A stretch of DNA of 25,246 nucleotides from DATEPR01 sp036269975 (lineage in GTDB: Bacteria > Actinomycetota > Actinomycetes > Mycobacteriales > Pseudonocardiaceae). The translations under genes were made by a program, and so were the position numbers. Below, piece by piece: positions 1 to 7,456 of the stretch. Numbering within the stretch: position 1 is the stretch's first letter; each line of letters starts with the position of its first letter. The notes beneath the pieces were generated by a model. It saw only the letters and a program-made list of their open reading frames with translations. It was not told where the DNA came from and did no database searches. The DNA lies in NCBI GenBank assembly GCA_036269975.1, contig DATBDL010000345.1, positions 1-25,246 on the forward strand. The letters run 5' to 3'.

Positions 1-1383
1 ATGTTCGTGTTCTTCGAGCTCATGGGCGCCGCGGCCTACGCCCTGACCGGATTCAAGATCGAGGACCGCGACGCGGTCCAGGGCGGCCTGAACTTCGGCG
101 TCGTGAACTCGCTCGGCGCCTACCTGTGCCTGACCGGCATCGGCATCCTCTACGCGCACACAGGGCAACTCGGCCTGCCGCAGTTGGCCACGGCGCTGTC
201 CGGCCACGGTAGCAACGTAGTCGTGTTGGCATCGTTCGTGCTGATCAGCACCGGATGGCTGGTCAAGGCGGCGGCGGTGCCGTTCCACTTCTGGCTGGCC
301 GACGCGCATGCCGTCGCGCCGGCGCCGGTGTGCGTGCTGTTCTCCGGCGTGATGGCGCCGCTGGGCTGCTACGGCGTCGCCAGGGTCTACTGGGTGGTGT
401 TCCACGGCACCATCGCGGATGGGGCCGTACACCGGGCGTTTCTCGTGCTCGGCATCGCGACCGCCGCGTTGGGTGCGCTGATGTGCTGGACCCAGCGGCA
501 CATCAAACGGTTGCTCGCGTACTCGACGATCGCGCACATCGGTCTGTTCCTGATCGGCATCGCGGCGCTGTCCCCGCTCGGCATCGCGGGCGCCGAGGTC
601 TACCTGGTAGGACACGCCGCAGTGAAGGGCGCGCTGTTCTTGTTGACCGGCCTGCTGCTTTCCCGGTACGGCAGCGTCGACGAACTGGGCCTCCACGGCC
701 GCGCACGCGACCACAAGGCCGCCGGGTACGCGTTCGCGCTCGGCGCCCTGGCACTGGCCGGCCTACCGCCGTTCGGCACGGCCCTTGGCAAGTCGCTGCT
801 CGACTCCGCGGGCCGATCGACGCCGTTGGTCGTGTTGACGCTGATCGTGTCGGCTGTGACCGGTGGCGCCGTGCTGCGGGTGGCGTTGCGCGTCTACTTC
901 GGCGTCGGTCCTAGGCCGAGCGACGAGGCGATGCCAGACGTGTCCAGCGGCGCCGACGAGGAACCGGATACCCAGCCACCTGGGCGAACGCCGGTCACCA
1001 TGGCGGCCGCGATCGTGCTGCTGTTGGCTGGTGCGCTGGCGGTGGGCGCCATCCGGGCGTTCGGCGACGCGGTGGGGCCGGCTGCCGCCGCGTTCGTCGA
1101 CCAGCACGCGTATGTGGCTGCGGCGCTGGCGCAACCGATTCCGTCGGTGTCGCCGCAGGTGCCGGACACGGCGTGGACTGCGGATGGTGTCCTGCTCGGC
1201 CTGCTCGGCTGCGCGCTCGCGGTGCTCGTCGCCGTTGCCGGCATTTACGTCCGACGGGCGCCAGCCTGGCTGCGGTCCGGTTTGGACGGACTGCATCGTA
1301 TGCACTCAGGACACATCGGGGACTACGCGGCATGGCTGGTGTTCGGCGCGGCGGCGTTCGCGGGCCTGCTCGCGCTCGGCTAG
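1..1383 (+). CDS. Proton-conducting membrane transporter subunit (NuoL/M/N, MrpA/D or HyfB type), 5' end outside window
   Basis: Multi-spanning membrane protein of the complex I antiporter-like family, which moves protons or cations across the cytoplasmic membrane. 460 residues are visible. The first residues match the middle of the family's proton-antiporter domain (FFELM, with the conserved membrane Glu at visible residue 6), so the ATG at base 1 is an internal Met and the true start lies upstream. Other family marks are the membrane Lys at 89 followed by PFHFWLADAHAVAPAP, IKRLLAYSTIAHIG around 168-181 and a further Lys at 209 in GHAAVKGALF. A hydrophilic loop (about 305-330) precedes the last helices, and the C-terminal HSGHIGDYAAWL resembles NuoL/HyfB ends. 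Which complex it serves (Nuo, Mrp or a hydrogenase-4-like one) needs the upstream genes. Family assignment is firm, subfamily is not. Confidence 0.85.
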   Translation: MFVFFELMGAAAYALTGFKIEDRDAVQGGLNFGVVNSLGAYLCLTGIGILYAHTGQLGLPQLATALSGHGSNVVVLASFVLISTGWLVKAAAVPFHFWLADAHAVAPAPVCVLFSGVMAPLGCYGVARVYWVVFHGTIADGAVHRAFLVLGIATAALGALMCWTQRHIKRLLAYSTIAHIGLFLIGIAALSPLGIAGAEVYLVGHAAVKGALFLLTGLLLSRYGSVDELGLHGRARDHKAAGYAFALGALALAGLPPFGTALGKSLLDSAGRSTPLVVLTLIVSAVTGGAVLRVALRVYFGVGPRPSDEAMPDVSSGADEEPDTQPPGRTPVTMAAAIVLLLAGALAVGAIRAFGDAVGPAAAAFVDQHAYVAAALAQPIPSVSPQVPDTAWTADGVLLGLLGCALAVLVAVAGIYVRRAPAWLRSGLDGLHRMHSGHIGDYAAWLVFGAAAFAGLLALG

Positions 1384-1442
1384 GAACGTCGATTCCCGCT
1401 TGTCTCCCAACGGGGCCAACGCAAGAGGGCCAGCCCAACCCA

Positions 1443-1466
1443 GCCACCCACCAACAGATGGGTGGC
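1443..1466 (+). terminator. Hairpin, possible terminator of the proton-transporter gene
   Basis: GCCACCCA at 1443-1450 and TGGGTGGC at 1459-1466 form a perfect 8-bp stem with an 8-base loop, starting 60 bases after the upstream stop codon. No T-run follows, so it would be an L-shaped actinobacterial-type terminator at best. Confidence 0.4.
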
Positions 1467-1517
1467 CGAAGGCCATCGGCGGAGCCGAAGCGCAGCGCCC
1501 TTGACAAACCACCACCA

Positions 1518-1653
1518 ACCGTTACGACGATAAAAATCGGGACGAGCAGACCAGTCCGAACGACGCGATCCTTACATCAGGTCATCCGTTGATCGGGTGA
1601 CCTCAAAGGTTCGGAGCCCTGCTTCACTCCGATCTCCGCATTGTCGTAACGGT
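1518..1653. repeat. Widely spaced 11-bp perfect inverted repeat
   Basis: ACCGTTACGAC at 1518-1528 recurs inverted as GTCGTAACGGT at 1643-1653, enclosing 114 bases that include the 1579-1603 hairpin. This could be a small miniature-element-like unit, but no target-site duplication flanks it, so the mobile-element reading is weak. Confidence 0.35.
1579..1603. terminator. Hairpin in the convergent gap, possible terminator
   Basis: AGGTCATCC (1579-1587) pairs with GGGTGACCT (1595-1603) across a 7-base loop: nine pairs including one T-G wobble. It lies between two converging genes, where a bidirectional terminator would be useful. No T-tract is seen on either strand. Confidence 0.35.
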
Positions 1654-1790
1654 CGGCGGCAGCGCGTGCAGCCTGGACCGGGGTGAGGCAGAAGTGATCG
1701 AGCAACCCCCCGACTGCCTGCCTGTCAAGCCATCCTGACAGTTCGGGCTCTTGACGGCCGGCATGGTGGTGGGTCGCGGTGCTCTGAGCC
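1582..1790 (-). pseudogene. Possible decayed coding remnant
   Basis: On the minus strand, downstream of the enolase-superfamily stop and in another frame, the sequence stays open and becomes protein-like (LLDHFCLTPVQAARAAADRY and on to a stop at the low-coordinate end). Over that part the third positions are GC-rich, as in real genes here. No start codon or ribosome-binding site belongs to it and I do not recognise the family. It may be the tail of a lost gene or chance in GC-rich DNA. Confidence 0.2.
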
Positions 1791-1817
1791 CGTTGCGCTG
1801 CTGGGCCTTTGGGTTTG

Positions 1818-2924
1818 TCAGGGGGTGACCAGGTAGCGGGCTGCTGCTTCGTCCACGAGTGTCATGCCGTGTCCATGTTGGTCGCCGTTCGGTGTGATGG
1901 TGCCGCCGGTCGGGTCCAGTGCGCCTTCGAACAGCATGGACTCGATTCGTACGTGGTCGTGGAACCATTCCAGGTGTCGCAGGTTCGGGGTTGCCGCCGC
2001 GACCGGCGCGTGTAGGTTCGGGGCGCAGTGGCCGGACACGGTCAGCCCGAAGCTGGCCGCGATCGCTGCCGAGCGCAGCCATTCCGTGTAGCCGCCGCAG
2101 CGGGTGGCGTCGATCTGGAGGCAGTCGACCGCGCCGTGTGCGCACATCCGTTGGAAGTACGTGATGTCGGTGCCGTACTCGCCCGCTGTCACGTCCGCGT
2201 CGGCGCGGTCGCGTACCTCTCGTAGGCCGTCAAGGTCGTCGGAGCTGACCGGTTCCTCGAACCATCGCACGTTCCACTCGGCCATCGCCCTCGCCATGCG
2301 CACGGCCTGCTTGCGCTGGTAGCCGCCGTTGGCGTCCACGTACAGCTCGACATCCGGGCCGATCGTGTCGCGGGCCTTCGCGATCCGGTCCAGGTCGCGG
2401 GTTTCCGACTTGCCCCAGGACTCACCTATCTTGATCTTCACTCGCGGTATGCGCTGGTCGTCGGTCCAGCCGGTGAGTTCCTGCGCCATCCGCTGGTCCG
2501 AGTACGTCGTGAAGCCGCCGCTGCCGTAGACCGGTACCTTCTCGTGCACGATGCCCAGCAGTCGGGCCAGCGACACGTTCAGCAGGCGCGCCTTGAGATC
2601 CCACAGCGCGACGTCCACCGCTGAGATCGCGTAGCCGACCGCGCCGGCCCTGGTGGCGTTGCGGGCTGCCCGCACCATCGCCGCCCAGCTTCCCGGCACC
2701 GCCAGCGCATCCCGGCCGACCACCACGCCGGCCAGCAGTTCGTCGACCAGCTTGGCGCAGCCGGCCGGGCCGTAGGTCCAGCCGGTGCCGGTGTGACCGG
2801 CGGCGTGCGCCCGGACCACTACCAGCGTGGTGGCCTGCCAAGCCGCCGTGCCGTCGGCCTCCGGCGTGTCCGTGGGGATCGTGTAGGCGCGCGCTTCCAC
2901 CGACTCCACGACGGCATCGCCCAT
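1818..2924 (-). CDS. Enolase-superfamily enzyme, mandelate racemase/muconate lactonizing type
   Basis: 368 residues, normal family length. The residues match the mandelate racemase set in order: KIK with Lys163/Lys165 as base, metal ligands Asp197 (VDANG), Glu223 (WFEEP) and Glu249 (AGEYG), an Asp272/His299 dyad and Glu319. This complete set supports proton abstraction next to a carboxylate, as in sugar-acid dehydratases and racemases; substrate cannot be read from sequence. The ATG lies one base after the TGA of the ThDP-enzyme gene, so translation is probably coupled. It is the last gene of the six-gene operon. Likely role (inference): dehydrate or epimerise an aldonic or hydroxy acid supplied by the GMC dehydrogenase, giving a 2-keto acid for the ThDP enzyme. 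Confidence 0.9.
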   Translation of the reverse strand: MGDAVVESVEARAYTIPTDTPEADGTAAWQATTLVVVRAHAAGHTGTGWTYGPAGCAKLVDELLAGVVVGRDALAVPGSWAAMVRAARNATRAGAVGYAISAVDVALWDLKARLLNVSLARLLGIVHEKVPVYGSGGFTTYSDQRMAQELTGWTDDQRIPRVKIKIGESWGKSETRDLDRIAKARDTIGPDVELYVDANGGYQRKQAVRMARAMAEWNVRWFEEPVSSDDLDGLREVRDRADADVTAGEYGTDITYFQRMCAHGAVDCLQIDATRCGGYTEWLRSAAIAASFGLTVSGHCAPNLHAPVAAATPNLRHLEWFHDHVRIESMLFEGALDPTGGTITPNGDQHGHGMTLVDEAAARYLVTP

Positions 2925-2925
2925 G

Positions 2926-4716
2926 TCAGCGGTCCCGGTGCGGGAGGAACTCCTGCGCCTTGGTCTTGATGCCCTGCTTGAGAATCTGCCAGCGATCGAC
3001 GTCGCCCTTGAGCAGTGCGAGTGCCGCGTCCTTCATCTGTTCCACGGTGGCGTGCGGCGGGATCGGCGGGAAGTTCGGGTCGCAGTGCACGTCCAGCAGG
3101 GTGGGCCGGTCGGCGGCCAGCGCCCGGTCCCAGGCTTGGGCGAGTTCCTCGGGCTTGGTGATCGTTTCGGCCGCCAGGCCCAGGCTGGCCGCGAACGCCG
3201 CGTAGTCCACGTCCGGTAGTCGCTGCGACTCCTCGAACTTCGGGGCGCCCTCCATCGCGCGCATCTCCCACGTGACCTGGTTTAGGTCGTTGTTGTGCAG
3301 GACAGCCACGACCAGACGGGGGTCTGTCCACTCCCGCCAGTACCGCTTGATGGTGATCAGCTCGTTCATGCCGTTCATCTGCATCGCGCCGTCCCCGGCG
3401 AACGCGATCGCCGGACGGTCCGGGTGGGCGAACTTCGCGCCGATCGCGTACGGCACACCGGGTCCCATCGTGGCCAGGGTCCCGGACAGCGAACCGCGCA
3501 TGTCGCCGTGGAAGCGCAGGTGCCTGGCGTACCAGTTGGCCGACGAACCCGAGTCCGCGGTGACGATCACGTCATCTGGCAGGCGCGCGGACAGCTCCCA
3601 GAACAGGCGCATCGGGTTGACCGGGTCGCCGTCGACCATCGCCTCGGCCGCCATCGTCGACCACCACGTGTCGACGTTCTTCTCGATCGTCTCGCGCCAC
3701 GACCTGTCCTCGCGCCGCCGCAGCCGGGGCAACAGGGCTTGCAGGGTGGCCCTGGCGTCGCCGACCAGGTTGACCTCGTACGGGTAGCGCATGCCGACGA
3801 ACCGGCCGTCCAGGTCGATCTGCACCGCACGGGCCTGCCCGAACTCGGGCATGAACTGTGTGTACGGGAAGCTGGAGCCGATGGTCAGCAGCGTGTCGCA
3901 GCCGCGCATCATCTCGTAGCTGGGGCGGGTGCCCAGCAGGCCGATCGAACCGGTCACGAACGGCAGGTCGTCGGGCAGGACGTCCTTGCCCAGCAACGCT
4001 TTCGCCACCCCGGCCCCCAGAGCCTCGGCTACCTGGACGACCTCCTCCCTGGCGTCCCGCGCGCCCTGCCCGACCAGGATCGCGACCTTCTCCCCCGCGT
4101 TGAGCACCTCGGCCGCGCGGGCGACGGCCTCGTCGTCGGCGGCCGGCCGGGGGAAGTCGACACCCAGTGACGACGGCACCATCTTGAACGCGTGACCCGG
4201 CGGCGAATAGGGGAGTTCCTGCACGTCGGCGGGCAGGATGATCGCGGTCGGGGCGCGCTCGCTCAGCGCGGTGCGGATCGCGCGGTCCAGCACGTTGGGC
4301 AACTGCTCCGGCACGGTGACCATCTGCACGTACTCGCTGGCCACGTCCTTGAACAGGCTGAGGAGGTCGACCTCCTGCTGGTAGGAACCGCCCATCGCCG
4401 AGCGGTTGGTCTGCCCGACGATCGCCACCACCGGCACGTGGTCCAGCTTCGCGTCGTAGAGGCCGTTGAGCAGGTGGATCGCGCCGGGCCCCGACGTGGC
4501 GGCGCAGACGCCGACCCGGCCGCTGAACTTGGCGTAGCCGACAGCGGCGAACGCGGCCATCTCCTCGTGCCGCACCTGGATGAACCGGGGATCGTCGTCC
4601 GCGCGGCCCCACGCGGCGAGCAGGCCGTTGATGCCGTCCCCCGCGTAGCCGAAGACGGTGTCCACGCCCCATTCGCGCAGTCGGGCGAGCAGGTGGTCGG
4701 CAACGGTTTCGGACAT
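2926..4716 (-). CDS. Thiamine-diphosphate-dependent enzyme (pyruvate oxidase/acetolactate synthase-like)
   Basis: 596 residues with the full ThDP fold: N-terminal pyrimidine-binding domain with catalytic Glu51 (RHEEMAAFAAVGYAK), a central domain (about 190-330) and the C-terminal pyrophosphate-binding domain with GDGAMQMNG from 441 to HNN at 474-476. It resembles PoxB-like 'ThDP-requiring proteins', which decarboxylate a 2-keto acid cytosolically; no obvious C-terminal membrane-binding helix like that of E. coli PoxB was noticed. AGGAGGA at 4721-4727 is an excellent ribosome-binding site for the ATG and overlaps the TAG of the upstream GMC gene. Physiological substrate unknown; the operon suggests a 2-keto acid made by the enolase-superfamily protein (inference). 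Confidence 0.9.
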   Translation of the reverse strand: MSETVADHLLARLREWGVDTVFGYAGDGINGLLAAWGRADDDPRFIQVRHEEMAAFAAVGYAKFSGRVGVCAATSGPGAIHLLNGLYDAKLDHVPVVAIVGQTNRSAMGGSYQQEVDLLSLFKDVASEYVQMVTVPEQLPNVLDRAIRTALSERAPTAIILPADVQELPYSPPGHAFKMVPSSLGVDFPRPAADDEAVARAAEVLNAGEKVAILVGQGARDAREEVVQVAEALGAGVAKALLGKDVLPDDLPFVTGSIGLLGTRPSYEMMRGCDTLLTIGSSFPYTQFMPEFGQARAVQIDLDGRFVGMRYPYEVNLVGDARATLQALLPRLRRREDRSWRETIEKNVDTWWSTMAAEAMVDGDPVNPMRLFWELSARLPDDVIVTADSGSSANWYARHLRFHGDMRGSLSGTLATMGPGVPYAIGAKFAHPDRPAIAFAGDGAMQMNGMNELITIKRYWREWTDPRLVVAVLHNNDLNQVTWEMRAMEGAPKFEESQRLPDVDYAAFAASLGLAAETITKPEELAQAWDRALAADRPTLLDVHCDPNFPPIPPHATVEQMKDAALALLKGDVDRWQILKQGIKTKAQEFLPHRDR

Positions 4717-4725
4717 CGATTCCTC

Positions 4726-6369
4726 CTACGGGTCAACGGAACTCGGGGCACTGGTGGTCAGCCGGTCGGCGGCGCGGGCGGCGATGGCCATGATCGTCAG
4801 CGCCGGGTTGGCCGAGCCCTGCGTCGGCAGGACGCTGCCGTCGGTGATGTAGAGATTCGGCACGGCGAAGGTGCGGCAGTCGCGGTCGACGACGCCGTCC
4901 TCGGGTCCGCCGGCCATCCGCGCGCCACCGACCAGGTGTGCGTACCGGTCGAACGTGATCACCTCGCCGGCACCGGCGGCCCGCAGGATCTCTTCCATCA
5001 CCGACTGCGCCGCGCGCATGAGCCGCCGGTCGTTGTCGCACTGGCGGTAGGCGAACCGGGCCACCGGCAGGCCGTGCCGGTCGGTCTCCTCCGCCAGCGT
5101 GATCCGGTTGTCGGCCTGGGGCAGGAACTCGCACAGCGCGCCGAGGCAGGACCAGTGCACGTAGTCGCGCATGTACTCGCGCAGCGGCGCGCCCCAGTGC
5201 CCCTGCCCCGCGACGTGCTCGGCCCAGGTGATCGGCAGCGGGGACACCGTCTGGATGGCGAAACCACGCGCATACGGCTTGGTCGGATCGGTCTCGTAGA
5301 ACTGCTCGCTGGAGACCTCCGGCGGCGGTGCCTTGTACATCCGGACCTCGTCGTCGAACCGGCCGGCCGTCTGCGGCGCGCCCTGCACCATCAGGTAGCG
5401 CCCGACCTGGTCGTACTCGTTGCACAACCCGTCCGGGAACCGTCTGCTCGCGGAGTTGAGCAGCAGTCGAGGCGTCTCGATCGAGTAGCCGGCGACGATC
5501 ACCAACCCGGCCCGCTGCACGTGTTCGACTCCGGCGCGCACATAGCGGACACCGGTCGCGAGCCCGGTGGTCTCGTCGATCTCGACGCGGGTGACCATGC
5601 AGTCAGCGCGGATCTCGGCGCCGTGGGCCAGTGCGTCGGGTATGTGGGTGATCAGCGGGGAGGCTTTGGCGTTGACTTTGCAGCCCTGTAGGCAGAAACC
5701 ACGGTAGATGCAGTGCGGGCGATGACCGAACCGGCCGTTGGTGATGGCGACCGGACCGACCTTCGTCGTGACGCCCAGTCTGTCCGCGCCGCGCTGGAAG
5801 ACCTCGCCGTTGCCGCCGACCGGATGCGGCGACTGCGGATAGGCGTGCGGATCGCCCCACGGCCAGTTCTCGCCGGCCACCGGCAGTTCGCCCTCGATGG
5901 CCTCGTAGTACGGCTTGAGATCGGCATAGCCCAGCGGCCAGTCCGCGCCGACACCGTCCTGGCTGAAGGTCGCGAAGTCGCTGGGGTGGAACCTGGGCGT
6001 GTAACCGGCGTAGTGGATCATAGAGCCGCCGACACCTCGGCCGGAGTTGTTGGACCCCAACGGAACCGGGTCCTCGCCGGCGATCACCCTCGGCTCGGTC
6101 CAGTAGAGGTGGTGCGAACCGGCCTCGTCGGACACCCAGTCGGTGTCCGGGTCCCAGAACGGGCCGGCGTCCAGCGCGACCACCCGCCAGCCGGCACGCG
6201 CGAGGCGCTGCGCCATCGTCGCGCCGCCCGCGCCCGCCCCGACGATCACGGCGTCGACCACGTCGGAGTCGGCGAAGCGCCGCATGTCCTCGCGCAGCCG
6301 GTGATCCGTGCGTTCCTGACCGGTTGGCAGCAGCCACGCCGACTCGTTGCGCTCGCGCACGCGGCTCAC
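4726..6369 (-). CDS. GMC-family FAD oxidoreductase, large subunit of a sugar/alcohol dehydrogenase
   Basis: 547 residues. The FAD-binding Rossmann motif VGAGAGG is at 43-49, a GMC signature region (SNNSGRGVGGS) at 106-116, and the C-terminal part has His478 and Asn521 in the positions of the GMC catalytic pair, near ITDGSVLPTQGSANPALT. Cys220, Cys226 and Cys230 have C-x5-C-x3-C spacing, the spacing I recall for the [3Fe-4S] ligands of bacterial FAD-glucose dehydrogenase alpha subunits. It starts with GTG, overlapping by GTGA the stop of the small-subunit gene. There is no Tat or Sec signal. Partner: the gluconate-2-dehydrogenase-type small subunit just upstream. Likely reaction: oxidation of a sugar, sugar acid or polyol hydroxyl with electrons passed on through FAD. 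Confidence 0.9.
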   Translation of the reverse strand: MSRVRERNESAWLLPTGQERTDHRLREDMRRFADSDVVDAVIVGAGAGGATMAQRLARAGWRVVALDAGPFWDPDTDWVSDEAGSHHLYWTEPRVIAGEDPVPLGSNNSGRGVGGSMIHYAGYTPRFHPSDFATFSQDGVGADWPLGYADLKPYYEAIEGELPVAGENWPWGDPHAYPQSPHPVGGNGEVFQRGADRLGVTTKVGPVAITNGRFGHRPHCIYRGFCLQGCKVNAKASPLITHIPDALAHGAEIRADCMVTRVEIDETTGLATGVRYVRAGVEHVQRAGLVIVAGYSIETPRLLLNSASRRFPDGLCNEYDQVGRYLMVQGAPQTAGRFDDEVRMYKAPPPEVSSEQFYETDPTKPYARGFAIQTVSPLPITWAEHVAGQGHWGAPLREYMRDYVHWSCLGALCEFLPQADNRITLAEETDRHGLPVARFAYRQCDNDRRLMRAAQSVMEEILRAAGAGEVITFDRYAHLVGGARMAGGPEDGVVDRDCRTFAVPNLYITDGSVLPTQGSANPALTIMAIAARAADRLTTSAPSSVDP

Positions 6370-6998
6370 CGGCGGTCACCGCCGACGGGGTCACGATCGA
6401 CGTGGTCGGCGACCTCCCACGGCTCACGACGGCCGACACCGGCGTTCTTGTAGCCACGCGGATAGGCGGGACCGCCGAAGCCGATCTCGTTCCACGCCCA
6501 CGGATGCGCGTAGAACGCGGTACACGCGTACCGGGTCCACAGGCTCCACACGCGACCGGCCGGCAGGTCGTGCCACGGCTTTGCGCCCAGATCCTGCACC
6601 GCCTGGATCAGCGCGTTGCGGCGCTTGTCGTCGCACCGGGCGAAGCCGATGCCGTGCGCGTCCTGTGCGTCCTCGTCGAGCGCGGCGAGCGTGTCGCGCC
6701 ACGCCTGCCCGTCCTCGGGCAGATCCTCGTAGCGCCAACCGTCCGTGCTCTGTTCCGCCAACCGAGAGTCGATCATCTCCAGTACCGGCACCCGTGGCTC
6801 GTCGTGTTGGTCGAGCAGCAGGTCCAGCAGCGGCCGGGCGATCGCCTCCTCGTCCGGCGTGAAGAACCGGATCGGGGGCGGCGGTCCCAACCGCGCGAGT
6901 ACGACGCCGGCCGTGACCGAATCCCAGTGACCTGCCTGGGCCACCACGTCGAAGCCGGGAAACCTCGGCTGGCGCCCACCCGGCGTCGTGCCACGCAT
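6366..6998 (-). CDS. Gluconate 2-dehydrogenase subunit 3 family protein
   Basis: 210 residues from ATG at 6998; an adjacent TTG at 7001 is possible but the ATG overlaps the preceding stop as TGATG, the usual coupling form. The FFTPDEEAIARPLLDLLLD segment near residue 50 is typical of the family's small subunit, which supports the GMC flavoprotein; many members carry a Tat signal that exports the pair. This copy has no twin-arginine signal, so the complex is probably cytoplasmic or held on the inner membrane face, perhaps by the four-helix protein encoded just before (inference). It is followed directly by the GMC gene with a 4-base overlap. Confidence 0.8.
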   Translation of the reverse strand: MRGTTPGGRQPRFPGFDVVAQAGHWDSVTAGVVLARLGPPPPIRFFTPDEEAIARPLLDLLLDQHDEPRVPVLEMIDSRLAEQSTDGWRYEDLPEDGQAWRDTLAALDEDAQDAHGIGFARCDDKRRNALIQAVQDLGAKPWHDLPAGRVWSLWTRYACTAFYAHPWAWNEIGFGGPAYPRGYKNAGVGRREPWEVADHVDRDPVGGDRR

Positions 6999-7456
6999 CA
7001 ACGTTCCCGCCGCAGCACCGAGGCCAGCAGCCCCATGCCGCCCACCATCGTCACCAGCAGGGGGGCCAACAACGGCGGCCCCATTTCCAGGTTGTAGCGG
7101 GCATTGCGCCAGCCGCCCGGCTTCTGGCCGATACCGCGCGCATGCAGGTAGGTGCCCTGAAGTCCATTGGCGACGATCGCCGCCGACGTGATCGGCAGCA
7201 CGGTGTGCGCCGCCCGTTCACTGAAGAATCCGGCGACACCCGCCGCCGCGCCGATCGGGCCCAACACGACCGGCAGCCACATCAGCCGGTTGCCGAAACT
7301 GGCCCGATCGTGCTCGAAGAAGATCTCCGCCGCCGTCACCAACGCACCCGCCGCTGTGAGCGCGGAGAGACCGCGCTCGAACCGGCCGGTGCGCACGTCG
7401 GTCACGGCGCGGTCGAGCCGGCCTCGGAGCATGGGCATCGTCGTCTCCTCGCTCAT
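6998..7456 (-). CDS. Four-helix membrane protein of the dehydrogenase operon
   Basis: 152 residues from the ATG at 7456, which overlaps the SDR stop as ATGA. A second candidate start at 7438 has a better ribosome-binding site (GAGGAG at 7445-7450, 6 bases away) and would give 146 residues. Four hydrophobic segments are visible: LSALTAAGALVTAAEIFF, MWLPVVLGPIGAAAGVAGFF, VLPITSAAIVANGLQG and LLAPLLVTMVGGMGLLASVL. I do not recognise a characterised family. Its fixed place before the small and large dehydrogenase subunits suggests a membrane anchor or electron-transfer partner, which is inference; no haem-ligand pattern is evident. Confidence 0.75.
   Translation of the reverse strand: MSEETTMPMLRGRLDRAVTDVRTGRFERGLSALTAAGALVTAAEIFFEHDRASFGNRLMWLPVVLGPIGAAAGVAGFFSERAAHTVLPITSAAIVANGLQGTYLHARGIGQKPGGWRNARYNLEMGPPLLAPLLVTMVGGMGLLASVLRRER

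Larger units (their letters stand above)
1384..1817. other. Convergent intergenic region with hairpins; no convincing intact gene
   Basis: 434 bases between the stop of the proton-transporter gene and the stop of the enolase-superfamily gene, which point at each other. It is locally less GC-rich than its surroundings (for example around 1501-1540). It holds two hairpins, an 11-bp inverted repeat with 114-base spacing and a possible decayed reading frame on the minus strand, listed separately. A smaller inverted repeat (CTGTCA at 1722-1727, TGACAG at 1736-1741) is also present. A TTGACA hexamer at 1501-1506 has only a weak -10 partner (TACGAC at 1523-1528) and no gene behind it, so I do not call it a promoter. 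Confidence 0.6.

Noticed and set aside
1..3. ATG at the first base as the true start of the proton-transporter gene
   Set aside because: The following residues correspond to the middle of the family's domain, so the helices expected before it must be upstream of the window.
1501..1528. TTGACA hexamer as a promoter in the convergent gap
   Set aside because: The -10 partner is weak and no gene follows on that strand before the antisense enolase-superfamily gene.
4192..5691. Long open frame (499 codons) on the plus strand across the GMC and ThDP genes
   Set aside because: It is antisense to two genes with complete catalytic motifs. Its His-, Asp-, Gly- and Arg-rich product shows no domain and it is the usual shadow of a GC-rich gene.
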